64,000 nucleotides of DNA. Origin: Bidens hawaiensis. Taxonomy: Eukaryota > Streptophyta > Magnoliopsida > Asterales > Asteraceae. Below the pieces are notes generated by a model, which had not been told where the DNA came from, searched no databases, and worked only from the letters and a program-made list of their open reading frames with translations. Position 1 is the first letter of the stretch. Every line of letters begins with the position of its first letter. Where the stretch lies: the NCBI GenBank assembly GCA_021521415.1, contig JAIQDT010010036.1, positions 1 to 64,000 on the forward strand, in the 5' to 3' direction. The position numbers were made by a program, and so were the translations under genes. This document shows, piece by piece, positions 43,887 through 55,653 of the stretch.

Positions 43887-45501
43887 CAATAGTATTTAGG
43901 ATAAAGGATCCATGATCCTTAAGACAACTGGCGGGGGTGACAAAGGTGGAGGGATCCTCTGTTTGTGGGGATGAAGCCTTTGTTGCCCCTGTTTTTAATT
44001 TTCCTGCACTTATGAACTATTTGTAACTCTCACTTAACCCGGATGGATGGTCCATCTTTTGTATGGTGAAGTCCGGGTTAAGAATTTTGGATAAGTCCTG
44101 GTGGCTTATCTTAATCAATATATAAATCTTTTGACTATTTACTTGTTGTTTATTTTTGAAAGATTGTTAGATATGACTTTAGCACTATTGATAATTTTGA
44201 AAAATAATCTTAAGTAAAAGATTTTCAGGATAAAAGATCCTTATGAAAATTATTCAGGATAAAATATCCTTATGAAAATTATTCAGGATAAAATATCCTT
44301 AAAGAACAAATAGTAGCATAAAACATCTTTAATAGTTGATAAAAATTATATAATAGAATTCCCTCAAAGGGTAAATTTTAGGATAGAGTATCCTTAAAAT
44401 AGGTAAAAAATTTTAGTAATAAAACAACTTTAAGGGAATAACCTTCTAAGTTGAATTATCCAAATTTATTGCAACCAATATGATACATAAGTTAATTAAT
44501 AGAGATCATACTAGAAGGTCTAGATAGACCTAAGTTACCAGAAGTATTGAACTCTCAATGATAGCCTTAGGAACCGGGATCCTTAGATTTTTAATCTTCA
44601 CAAAGAACTTAGAAAATTTGTTGCAAATAATTCATAATGTTAATTGGGATCAAACCCATTAAGTTGGGGACAAGTTCAAACAATATACTGGGGACAAGCC
44701 CGTGCAACTGGGGACAAGCCCGTGTAATCTGGGGACAAGCCCGTGAACTGGGGACAAGCCCAAAAACTGGGGACAAGCCCAAACTGGGGACAATCCCAAA
44801 CTTGAGATAACGTGAAAACGTTATAAACCGGTGGTATGGTACGTCTACCATAAATCGTAGGATTCTCCATATAGCCGAAGACAACGAAATTGTCAACCAC
44901 TAAGCGTGTACTGGTCCCGCTGCCCCAGACTACACGTTGGATAGCGTGCGCTCCAGGCGAGAGTGTAGAAACTCTATTTATAAGAAAGGTGAAAACCTTT
45001 AAACCGTTGGGGATATGACCATCAGGGGTCATATCCAATCGTGGGCTAGGCCAAGAGAAATAGGATAGTACCTCAAATGTAAAGGAGAGGTGGCCAACCT
45101 CTTGATCACCAAATTATTTATTACAATCCTGCATGGTTACTCAAACTTGGAACAGATAAAATGTTAAGAATATATTATCCTTAAATTAACAATAACAATT
45201 TAAAAAGAATAACTGATTAGATAGATGTTACCGATTTCGGGATCCTTGACCCTTTAAGGATAATATATCCTCTAAGGATAATAGATCCTGATCAGAAAAA
45301 ATATCTCTTGAGGTGGATGGCATTCCATGCTCTTGGCAACCTGTTGCCTTCCATTGTGAGCAAATGATATGCCCCCTTTTCTGCCTCCGACTCAATTTGA
45401 TAAGGTCCTTCCCATTTGGGTGCTAACTTTCCATCAGCCGGATTAGTTGTGTTTTGGAAGGCTTTCCTCAATACTAGATCTCCTTCTTGAAATCTTCTGA
45501 T
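43887..45501. other. Spacer between antisense gene and pol
   Basis: About 1.6 kb of AT-rich DNA lying between two convergent genes. It contains many AGGATAAAATATCCTT-like short palindromic words (44215-44400) and the ctggggacaagcc tandem array (44664-44800). No convincing protein: the frames at 44609-45038 are repeats read through. Confidence 0.6.
44664..44800. repeat. Seven-copy ctggggacaagccc tandem repeat
   Basis: Seven units of 17-24 bp share CTGGGGACAAGCCC with variable tails (gtgcaa, gtgtaat, gtgaa, aaaaa, aaa). The outer units are decayed. Confidence 0.92.
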
Positions 45502-48500
45502 TCAGATATTTTTGTTGTATGCCCCAGCTACCCTTTGTTGATATGTTGCCATCCTGATCTTGGCTAGGTCTCTAAGTTCTTCTATAGTATCCAAGTCTTC
45601 AAGAAGGGTTTCTTCATTGGCTTCAGGATCACGGATGCTCGTTCTTGCCGTAGGAACCACCATTTCTGTGGGAATTACTGCTTTTGATCCAAACACCAAT
45701 GAGAAGGGTGTTTGGCCTGTTGCATTTTTAGGTGTAATCCTGTCTGCCCAAAGAACATAAGGAAGTTTTTCAGCCCATTTTCCCTTCTTGGATCCTAGCT
45801 TCTTCTTTAGACTGTTGATGATGATCTTGTTGCTAGACTCTGCTTGACCATTGGCTTGAGGATGAACCGAAGTGGAAGTAATCATTTTGATGCCCCAACT
45901 GTCACAAAAGTTAGTGGTTCTATTCCCGATAAACTGGGAACCATTGTCACAAACAATTTCAGCAGGAATACCAAATCTAGTTATAATATTTCGTTTAATA
46001 AAAGATATTACTTCCCTTTCTCGGACTTGTACAAACGCTTCTGCCTCAATCCATTTGGAGAAGTAGTCAGTCATAGCAAGCATAAAGACCTTTCCACCTG
46101 GTGCTTTTGGTAGCTTGCCTACAATATCCATACCCCATTTCATGAAAGTCCATGAGGAGGATATAGGATATAGAGGCTCCGCTGGTTGATAAAGGATGTT
46201 TGCGTGTCTTTGACAAGCATCACATTTCCTTGAATATTCCACTGCATCCTTCTTCATTATTGGCCAGAAGTATCCAGTTCTGAGTATTCTGGAAAATAAC
46301 GCTCTTCCACCTGTGTGATTGCCGCAATCTCCTTCATAAAAATCCTTGAGTACTTCTTGGATCTCAAGATCCTCGATGCATCTGAGATATGGACCTGCGA
46401 GAGATTTTCTATATACCATATCATTTAACAAAATATATTGGGATACCTTGAGTTTGAAGGACTTGGGATTTTATGTGGCCGGAATTTCTCCAGTCTGGAT
46501 GTAGTTCTTGATAGGATGGATCCATGATCCTTTTTTATTTAAGGATAAAGGATCCCAGAGTACGATTTCTTTAACATTCGTTATCTCTCCAACTTCCTGT
46601 TCTCCAATTGCTGGCAAGAGAATGTGGATTATTGGGATTTTCAAATCCTCAGGAATCTTCAAAGATGAGGCTAAGTTTGCCAAGGCATCTGCTCCAGCGT
46701 TTTCTTCCCTCGGTACCTATGTAATACTAAATATTTAGAAGGATTTCGATAACTCCTTCACAATATCTAAATATTTAATTAGTTTCTCACCTTTAACAGC
46801 ATACGAGCCATTAAAGTGGTTAGTTATCAATAAAGAATCTACATAAACTTGAAGATACCTGATCCTCATGATTTTGGCTAATTGCAAACCTGCGATTAGA
46901 GCCTCATATTCTGCTTCATTGTTTGTTGCTTGGAACTCACAAGCTATGGACTGGGGTAATATGTCCTTCTATGGCGATTTCAGTAGGATCCTCAATCATG
47001 TTCCTCTTACATTGGAAGCACCATCGGTGAAGAGTATCCAAGGATCCTTGGTCTTTTCCAGTTGTTGGACCTCCAAGTCAGCTTCTTTTTGTAGATCACT
47101 AGTGAAATCAGCCACAAAGTCCGCTAGTGCTTGAGACTTGATTGCTGTTCTTGGCTCCTATTGGATATCATATGCACTTAATTTTACAGCCCACTTGGCC
47201 ATTCTACCTGATAACTCTGGTTTTCTAAGAACATTCTTCACATGATAATTAGTTCTCAAAACAATAGGATGAGTTTCGAAATAATGTCTCAATTTAGTAG
47301 AAGCCATAATGAGTGCAAGAATTAACTTTTCTAAATGAGAATACCTGGCCTCCGCATCTAGAAGACTTTTACTTACATAGTAAACAGGATGCTGTTCACC
47401 TTCATGATCCTTTACCAAGACGGCACTAACTGCGTTTCCTGATACAGCTAAATACATGTATAAGGATTCTCCATCCACAGGCTTCATTAGAGCTGGAGCT
47501 GAGGATAAGTAATCCTTCAAGGCTTTAAGCGCGGCCTCATGCTTTTTCGTCCATTCAAACCTTTTATTCTTCCTAAGGATGTCATAGAAGTCCTTGCACT
47601 TCTCGGAGGATATTGAGATGAACCTATTGAGAGCAGCTATTCTTCTTGTGAGCCTTTGGACATCCATTACGTTTGCAGGGGATTTCAAATTGAGGATGGC
47701 TACAATCTGCTCGGGGCTTGCTTCAGTTCCTCTTTTAGTCACCATATATCCCAGAACTTTTCCAGCCTTAACACCAAAGTGGCATTTTGACTGATTCAAT
47801 TTCATGTTATATTGGTTGAGGATATTAAATGCTTCCTCGAGGTCTCTAAGGTGATCCTCAGCTTTCTTTGACTTCACTACCATATCATCTATGTAGACCT
47901 CCATAGTCTTACCCAACTGATCCTTGAACATCATGTTGACTAATCTTTGGTATGTTGCCCCTGCATTTCTTAGTCCAAACGGCATAGCGGTATAACAGTA
48001 TATGCCGGTAGGAGTCATGAATGTTGTATCCTCTTGATCGGATGGTTCCATTTGAATTTGTTGAAATCCAGAGGAAGCATACATAAAGGTAAGCATTTCA
48101 TGTCCTACCGTCGCATCCACCATGGAATCTATATGTGGTAATGGGAAAGGATCCTTGGGGCATGCCTTGTTTAAATCTGTAAAATCGACACACACCCTCC
48201 ACTTTCCATTCTTTTTTGAAACAACGACCACATTAGCTAGCCATCGAGGATATTGAACCTCTCTGATCATACCGGCCTTAAGAAGTTTTTCAACTTCTTC
48301 TTGTATGATCTTGTTCCTCTCAGGAGCGAATTTCCTTCGCTTCTGATGGACGGGTTTAACAGATAAATCAAGGCCGAGTTTATGAGTGATTACCTCTTTT
48401 GAAATACCTGTCATGTCCGAGTGCTTGAAGGAAAAAGTAGATCTTCTACGCCCTAAGAAGGATATTATATCCTCCTCAATCTTACTGGGGATATTCGATC

Positions 48501-49413
48501 CAAAGAACACCTTTATTTCTGGATCCTCGGGGTCCAATGATACTTTTTTAAGGTCTTTCTCCCGAGCTTCCAGCACGTCCTTAGGGTGTTGCTGTAATTG
48601 CTATGCTATGTTTGGCTTGGCTGTTGGCTTCATTGATGATGAATAATAGTTCTTGGCCTTCGCTTGGTCACCCACTATCTTTACAACTCCCCAAGGAGTA
48701 GGTAGCTTGATGCATTGGTGATAAGTTGAGGCTACAGCCTTCATTCCATGGAGCCAAGGCCTACCTAAAATAACATTGCAACAGGAAAGGTTATCTATAA
48801 CACAAAATTTTTTGTATGAATTTAACCCTTCGATATAAATTGGGAGGTTGATGTCCCCCAATATCTTCTTGGTTTCGCCACTGGAACCGACTAGCACCGA
48901 AGTTCTAGGAATGATTTCTGAATCCGGGATGTTCATCTTCTTGAGAACATCATGTTGGATAATGTTGACCGAGCTGCCACCGTCTACTAGGATCTTGCGT
49001 ACATAATGGTTAGAGATAAATAAAGTAATAATCAAACCGTCGTGATGAGGATCCTGAATGTTCATCTTGTCTTCCTCATCGAAGAAGATTCTCTTGTCTG
49101 TTGTTAAGGTGGTTGACACTATTGGTCGATCTCCGTTATCCATCTTTATCTCTTTGGCAAGTCTCTTTGCTGCAGAGAAAGAAGTTCCGCATATGTCTGA
49201 ACCTCCGGAGATGAAATTGACTGTTTGCACATCCGGTTTGTCCTGATGAGGATCCTGAATCCTTGAATTGAAAAAGATTCTCTGATTGGTCACTCGAGTA
49301 GTGGGGATGAGTGGTCTTCTTTCATTGTCCAATTCGAATTCTTCTACGGGATTTTCTTTTATAGCACAAGAATCTTGAAATAATTCGTAGTTTCTGGAGA
49401 CAAAGTTGATCAC
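45502..49413 (-). pseudogene. Tat pol: protease, RT, RNase H, integrase
   Basis: Protease (48601-49413) has VDGGSSVNII. RT (47158-48576) has VCVDFTDLNKACPKDPFPLP and VYIDDMVV, but the first catalytic Asp is replaced by Tyr (TFMYASSGFQQ; the truncated copy keeps TFMDASS). RNase H (about 46690-47160) has LFTDGASN and is interrupted by stops. Integrase (45502-46431) has the zinc region GNHTGGRALF...CDACQRH and a D,D,E core: [25 protein letters not shown]. It ends KNI without a chromodomain. All parts share one frame, broken by stops near 48601 (TAG), 47158 and 46471 among others. Together with the RT change this makes the copy catalytically dead. The products would make and integrate cDNA in a nucleocapsid particle. 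Confidence 0.9.
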
Positions 49414-51400
49414 ATGAGCATCTGGCGGTGGTGGTGTCGCTTTCTGTGGAAGGTCTTCAGGATCCTGGATCTTGGATTTTTCCTTCCCAAGAGTTCTTTA
49501 AAGTGACCCTTGCTCAGGAGGTATCCAATTTCCCTCCTTAAGCCGATGCACTCGTCTGTCGTGTGGCCAAAATCTTCATGGAAGGCGCACCACTTAAATT
49601 TGTCCTTGAAGCCGACAGTCTTCTCATTCTTTCGGGGCCACCTTGCTTTTTCTCCCAAATCCTTCATGGCACAGATCAAGCCATGAGTGTCCACAGAGAA
49701 ACAATAGTCGGAGATTCAAGGATATTCTTCATCGTCATCTCCTTCTTCAACTGCCTGTACGTTCTGATTGTTGAACTTGGCATACGGCTTCGAATTGTTG
49801 TTCCTGTTCCAGGATCCTTTATTCTTTTCGGGGGTTTCTTGTTTTGTTTGTCCCCCAAGACGATCCTGGATCCTTCTGTCTTCTTCCAATCGGATGTATC
49901 TCAATGCTCTGCTTCTGACTTCGTCTAGTGTCCTGCACGGAGTCATCACTAAATCATCATAAAAGGGGGAGCTCTTCTGAATTCCCATCTTGAATGCTTC
50001 AACAGCAGTAGTCATGTCAAGATTTGGGATTTCCAGAGATTCCTTGCCGAACCTGGTAACGGAATCCCTAAGGGATTCATCACTAGGTTGGATAACACGA
50101 TATAAATAACTGGTTAACCTCTCAAATTTCTGACTACAGGAAAATTGAGTGTTAAATAAGTTAACTAAGTGAGAGAAAGAAGTAATCGAAAAAGGAGGAA
50201 GACTTAGCAGCCATTTTAGAGCGGCTCCCATTAGTGTGGATCCAAAGCCTTTGCATAGACAAGCTTCTTTGAGTCTCTCCGGAATAGGATTGATCTCCAT
50301 CATTTCCCTATACTGTGCTACATGTTCTTCAGGATCAGTGGTCCCGTCGTAAGTATTCATATTCGGAGTCTGGAACCGCTTCGGGATTTCAGCATCACAG
50401 ATAGGCGGAGCAAATCTGGATACTTTGTGGCTTCCCTCAGGTATCTCGGGGATTGGTCTTATGACCCCGGGAACACTGGATATCATATCCTTGAGCTTCT
50501 GTAGCTCCTTGGCCATAGCTTGATTGATACCTGCATCCTGCATGGAACCACGGTTAGCATCTAAGGATAAGGGATCGTACAAGTTACCTGTTTGCTGAGT
50601 AAAGGTTGGAATCTTGGATGAGTAGATGGGATAAGAGGATTCTGCGATAAGAGTTGGTCCTCCAGAGGCTATGGTCTGCATGGGGATTATGTCTCCTTCA
50701 TGGACTTCGGAGGATCGTTGATGTTGGACACCTGAGGATCCTTGATTCGTAAAGAAGGATCCTTGATTCGGGATGAAGGATCCTTGAGGTTGGGTACCAT
50801 AGGATCCTTGTGGAAGGATGGCTGATCCTTGAAGATAATATGAGGATCCTTGATTCTGCTGACCCATGGATCCTTGTTGGAGGTTAGTCGACCTTGGCTG
50901 ATCTAACGAGAATCCTTGAGCCTGTTGGCCCATGGACCTCTGTTGAAGGATAGATGATCCTTGCTGAAATAGTGAGGATCCTTGGGCCTGTTGACCCATG
51001 GACCCCTGTTGAAGGATAGATGATCCTTGTGAGAACTGAGCCATGGATTCTGGACTGGTGAAATCCAGCATCCTTGGCATCAGGGGGGTGAGATCCTCTG
51101 CTGGCCTCTTGTTCTTCTTGAGATCTTCTATCTCACAGAGGATCCTCTGTTGGTCTTGTTCTGCTGCTCCATGTATGCTTTTACCTGCGAAAACATAGAT
51201 GAAACATCACTGTTAGTATTAATCACCGGGGCAGCAGCAGCGGTTTTTGAGCTCTGGAAGACTGGTAGTTGCGTCTTGCTCCCAGCAGCAGCAGGCCGTT
51301 GCGTTCCCGTGATCGGCGGAGGCATCAGTGGCAAAGTCCTTGATGAGAGAGGAGCCGTAGCCGGCATGGTTGATGAAGCAGAGGTTGATTGAGAAGCCAT
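49410..51400 (-). pseudogene. Tat gag with frameshifts
   Basis: It starts MASQSTSASS at 51400 behind the primer site. A 2-nt insertion relative to the truncated copy near 51136 shifts the frame. The frame is open again from 51080 to 49716 with a Gln/Gly/Ser repeat region (QGSSILQQGSMGQQAQ-type units, 50720-51060), the capsid-like segment around IPKRFQTPNMNTYDG and ALKWLLSLPPF, and then the zinc-knuckle-like CAFHEDFGHTTDEC (49410-49694). A one-base loss in a T-run near 49485 (five T here, six in the truncated copy) shifts the last part out of frame with protease. Confidence 0.88.
50720..51060 (-). repeat. GGATCCTTG-based coding repeats in gag
   Basis: In minus sense, repeated CAAGGATCC codons give QGS, with spacer units giving ILQQGSMGQQ. 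At least twelve GGATCC or one-off variants occur in this stretch. The truncated copy shows the same array at 37495-37840. Confidence 0.85.
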
Positions 51401-51465
51401 TATTAGTGATATGGGTATGAAAAAGTTGAGAATGATAGGAATAATATGGATTATAGCACCAATTG

Positions 51466-51485
51466 CCCCACGGTGGGCGCCAAAT
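51466..51485 (-). other. Primer-binding site of complete Tat element
   Basis: In minus sense ATTTGGCGCCCACCGTGGGG, directly after the LTR end. The GGCGCC core differs from the initiator-Met site used by the other elements here. The cognate tRNA is not identified. Confidence 0.75.
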
Positions 51486-52388
51486 TGTTTTGGACAAAAA
51501 TCTTCTAAGGATAATGTATCTAAATCTGTTATGTGAGGTTTAGTGCTAAAACGACAATATTGAATGTGTAATCGAAATCTTGGTAAACACAATGATTTGA
51601 TCACGAGGGAAAAAGCCCTTGAATACGATAATCTTACTCCGGTCAAAACTTAACAAGGTAATCTTTGATCGATTGACTTCGGTCAAGGATTCACGAGGTA
51701 ATCATTGGTCGAATCACTTCGGTCAAGGATCAACGAGGTAACCTTTGGTCGGATAGTACGTGATTATAGTAATCTCCGGCACAAAAAACCCCCGGACGGT
51801 GAAAACTATCACCGTCGATTATATTGATAATAAAAGGTGGTTACAAGTGTTGTGGAGTTGATGATCGAGATTACAAAATAAACTAGTGATTAGAGAGAGT
51901 TTATTGCTTCTGCTCTAGTGTGTGTGGTGATACATGTGTTTTTTTTACTCGATCATGACTCAATTAAATAAGAAAATACCAATAACAATATTTCCTAACA
52001 ATCCAGAAGTCTTCCACTAGCCTCTCCCATGACTTTAACCACGTGCCAATAGCCGTTCAGTGGCGAGATAAGCGGAAGAACGAGCCTTGGAGCCGTTGTA
52101 GATATTTAAACATCAATCTTCACATGGATTTGTCCATTAACAGCTATCTTGAATAAGGATCATGGATTCATACTCCAGCCAGGGAACGGCCCATGAGGAT
52201 AGTCGATACCAGCATGTCTTAGGTTTGTCATACATGTCTAACATATTACCACACTAAAAGCAATCATTAGTAAACAAATAATACCGAGGATCGTCGATCC
52301 TTTATACCCTGATACATATTTCAGGAATAATCTATCCGTAAGATAGTTACGGATAAAGGATCCTCAGATTAAAATTCATGCCCTAACA
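51486..52388 (-). mobile_element. 5' LTR of complete Tat element
   Basis: 903 bp, same ends as the 3' LTR, followed by the tacat duplication. It contains the GGTCAAGGATTCACGAGGTAAT-type tandem units (51640-51740) also seen in the other Tat LTRs. Confidence 0.93.
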
Positions 52389-52393
52389 TACAT

Positions 52394-52453
52394 GTAAAAG
52401 CTTTATTGGTTTAATACATGAATAGTAAATTTTGTGAGACAACCACCATTTGG

Positions 52454-52506
<53 letters not shown>

Positions 52507-53163
52507 GTGTTTGTAACTACCTATATATTCTCGTTCATATTAAGATCGGCAATTTAGACATGATACACGAGTACATGACATAAACTTATACATAAGGTAT
52601 ATTATTATTTGTATTATTAAATTTAACTTTTTTGTTGTATTTTTTCAACCGCATGTGTATTACACGAGCTATATCTTAGTATAATAATATAATAAGTTAT
52701 ATACCCTAAATGGTTAACCATAAAATGTTATACCAGATAATTGAACACGACGCACATCATTCCAATCCAACATCAAGCAAACGGCGCACAAACCTCTTTT
52801 CGATTCTCCCTTTCGGATATCCGCTAGTTCGGTAGTTTCCCTCCACATCACCGGTTCTCGTAGCCATTCTACTCTCCGGTCTACCTCTCTGCATATCTGA
52901 TTCTCCGGTAGTTCGGACTCCTCGCAGTTGCAATGGCATCACTGGTTTTAACAGGTCTGTGTAATATCGTGTATACCTTGTATTAACAAGTTCGTGTTCG
53001 GTGTGGGATATATGTACATGATAAATTTCCGTGTCGTTTACAGGTATACATGTTTCGTGTTCCTGTTTTATCGTGTACGGGTATACACGCTATGCCAACC
53101 CTAGTTCATACTGATTTTGACGTTATAAATAGGGAAAACCATCCACCACCCCCCCCCCCCGAC
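52394..53163. other. Non-coding; (TA)n and a 5'-UTR-like patch
   Basis: (AT)n at 52459-52503. At 52750-52960 a C/T-rich, leader-like patch ends in ATGGCATCACTGGTTTTAAC at 52933 and then aggtctgtg, which could be a first exon with a splice donor. It is very short and unsupported. After it, cgtgt-rich sequence resembles a DNA-transposon end. A (C)n run lies at 53145-53160. Confidence 0.35.
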
Positions 53164-55294
53164 TGGGGAAAGTGAATACGGTGTTGTCAACCGTATAAAC
53201 TTACACGAAAAACCCACCAAAACTACGTAGTTTTGATAAATAAAAATTAAGAAAGAATAAAAAAAAAACCCTATATACCCAAAAAGAAAGCACCAAATTC
53301 TTTCATCCTTCCTCATCGTCAATTCTTTCATCCTAAACCAATGAACTGTTTTCTTGTATAGCTCTCCCCAACTTCATTTTTATTGCATAACCAATTTGCT
53401 GATTTTATCTAATTATTTAAAGAGAAGGTTGATCATGAATGGAATAATTTAGGTTTAATCCTATCGAATTTAAGTTTATTACTATTGATTAATGAAAAAA
53501 CTGATCGATTAATCCAGGAACTATATGAAATACTATCACGTCAGAATGATTAATTACTTTATGCTATCCTCATCTTCATAAATCTTCATTTTGAGTTGAG
53601 TTGTTAATGTCACACCCCGACCAAAGGCAGCGGAACATGTCGGGGTGCAACGGATTGCCCATGAACACAAGACACTATTAAAGTGACAATATTTAATCAA
53701 CTCATTAATTTCATTTAATCACAAAAGTAGCGCATCTCGTTCATACAAATAAACACCAAATACAAGAAATATATATTGTTCATTCTTCTAATAACCTAGA
53801 GGTATAAAATAGAATGAGGTCTTCAAACTCCGAGTCAAGTAATAACCAAACCTGTAACAATGCATAAAATAATATTTGTCAACATGTATGTTGGTGAGCA
53901 ATTTCATAGTTTCGAGTATATATAATACGAGCGAAATCCAAAAACGTATATGAGACTATAAATAAAAGCATCAATCGTGGTATATAAAACATATGTAAAT
54001 GAGGATCATTTCTAATATGTAATAACCGACATACTCGGATAATGATTCCCTATGCTACTTGCATAAGGCTAAATAGTTAGGGGTGCGTATGATCATACTT
54101 ATTGCGTTCCACAACAACATAAAAATAAACACTTGTGCACGTAAAGCATATGAAACATATAACACACAATAGAGCAAGTATTCTAAGTATCATACACCAT
54201 AGAGTTTGTGGTTGAATATAGAGTAGGATAAATCGTTCTTGTTTTGGATAAGTATGCATGTTACCCCTAAAGTATAAAGGTTAAAATAGGGGATGAAATG
54301 TACTCACGTGAAATAAGTAACTTGAAGGATAGTTTGAGATAAAACGGGGGAAGGGTAAGTTCAACGGCCAAGACCTAGATTGAAAAGAGTCTTGAGTTAG
54401 TAGATGGTTTTGGAAACTTTAAAGTAAAATAACCTTGACATGTAACATAAATAATTTAAGTTTGAAGGCTAAAATCTAAACACATGAGGAATTAAAGTAA
54501 TGATTTTTGAAAAGTAAGTTTACTCGAAGTCAGGTCTCGGTATCCTATTTATTAGTTTTTACTTAACCTTTGTTAAGTAAATATTTGGGTATAATTGCAA
54601 TATTGCAAAGTTAAATAGATACCAAAACTAGACTTTACGAGTGTTCGGATTTTTCGGTTCGAGACTTGATAACAGGTAAAGCTCGAAGCCGAGGTTCCAA
54701 AATGTTATGAGATAACTCAATGAAATCAAAAGAAACTTAACCAAGTGTGTAGTTCAATTAAGAAGAACCTCGACGTCCGTTAAGTATGGCTTATTCATAA
54801 GGGGTAAAATGCATGTGATTGGTTAAAATGGTCAAACAAGCTTTTGATAATTGACAATAAAAGTCCCTAAAGTTTGTTTTAAGACATTTTTAAACATAAA
54901 GAGGTGTTTTAACGTACCGAAAAGGATGTTTTCTTGATCCGACATTTGTGTAACATAAACGAACATAAAATCCAACATTTTATTAATAACGACCAATCCG
55001 AAAGATCAAAACGGGTCGGGTTTTTGATACAAATACAAATACAAGTTAAACCAAAAAAATGACAAACGCTACAGTTAATGTGCAGGGATTCATAAATCTT
55101 CATTTGAAAAAGAGTTGTTACTTGTTAATGTTAAGGGATGAAGGAAGTTACATAATGAGATTTAGGTGTTTAAGTTTTTTTGGGATTTGTTAAACATGTA
55201 TTACTTCAGTTTTTATCAAAACTACGTTGTTTTGGTGGGTTTTTCACGTAAGTTTAGACGTCTAACAGCACCGTATTCACTTTCCCCAATATAT
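53164..55294. mobile_element. TIR element of about 660 bp, split by solo LTR
   Basis: Imperfect inverted repeats of about 80 bp: the left arm from 53165 (TGGGGAAAGTGAATACGGTG) matches, inverted, the right arm ending at 55288 (CACCGTATTCACTTTCCCCA). The arms share AAACTACGT-GTTTTGGTGGG. Removing the solo LTR and one duplication leaves about 660 bp without coding capacity. A C-run on one side and an AT-run on the other obscure the target duplication, so the superfamily is undetermined. Confidence 0.65.
53608..55073 (-). mobile_element. Solo LTR, 1466 bp
   Basis: In minus sense it starts TGTAGCGTTTG at 55073 and ends GGTCGGGGTGTGACA at 53608. Perfect gttaa duplications at 53603-53607 and 55074-55078. 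Its 3' part is closely related to 2842-3540. It carries GTATGATCATAC (54087-54098) and the reverse of CATTATCCGAGTATGT (54029-54044). Confidence 0.9.
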
Positions 55295-55306
55295 ATATAT
55301 ATATAT

Positions 55307-55653
55307 GGGAGGGTTATTTTGAGAACCATGGTGAGTTTTAAGGACTTTAAGAACTCAATTTTGAACCACATATTTAATTAAATGATATGAAATATGTGGC
55401 TGAGATTAAATTCAATTAAAAAATAAAGCAGGAGAGAGAATAAATATTTTTGATAATTACACAAGTTTAAATGTTAGTTACACATGTGTAAAAAGTCGAT
55501 TCGGTGTGTAAAAAAATACCGTAATTTTTTGTACATCACTTACACTTACGTAATACACATGTGTAAAAAAAAATTCGAAAAAAAAATTTTGTTACGTTGA
55601 GTTCTTTCGAGTTCTTAAAACTCAAAGTGGTTCTCAAAAGAAATCAATCCTAT
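55307..55653. mobile_element. MITE-like element
   Basis: Imperfect inverted repeats of about 48 bp: GGTTATTTTGAGAACCA...AACTCAA at the left matches the inverse of TTGAGTTCT...GGTTCTCAAAAGAAAT at the right. It is about 350 bp of AT-rich DNA, non-coding, inserted in TA-repeat sequence. A TA duplication is possible but cannot be seen within the repeat. Confidence 0.55.

Larger units (their letters stand above)
41081..52388 (-). mobile_element. Complete Tat-lineage Ty3/gypsy retrotransposon, 11.3 kb
   Basis: Two 903-bp LTRs, 41081-41983 and 51486-52388, are flanked by perfect tacat duplications. Minus-sense order: 5' LTR, primer site, gag, protease, RT, RNase H, integrase, a tandem-repeat spacer, an oppositely oriented spliced gene, polypurine tract, 3' LTR. 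Integrase lacking a chromodomain, a long spacer and an extra antisense ORF before the 3' LTR are known marks of the Tat branch. The coding regions carry frameshifts and stops, so this copy is inactive although its ends are well kept. Confidence 0.92.

Noticed and set aside
44609..45038. Minus-strand frames with repeated LVPSxxxACPQ units
   Set aside because: Direct translation of the ctggggacaagccc tandem array in the Tat spacer.
52757..52957. Leader-like patch with ATGGCATCACTGG and a possible splice donor
   Set aside because: Only about eight codons, with no following exon found, so it is not called as a gene.
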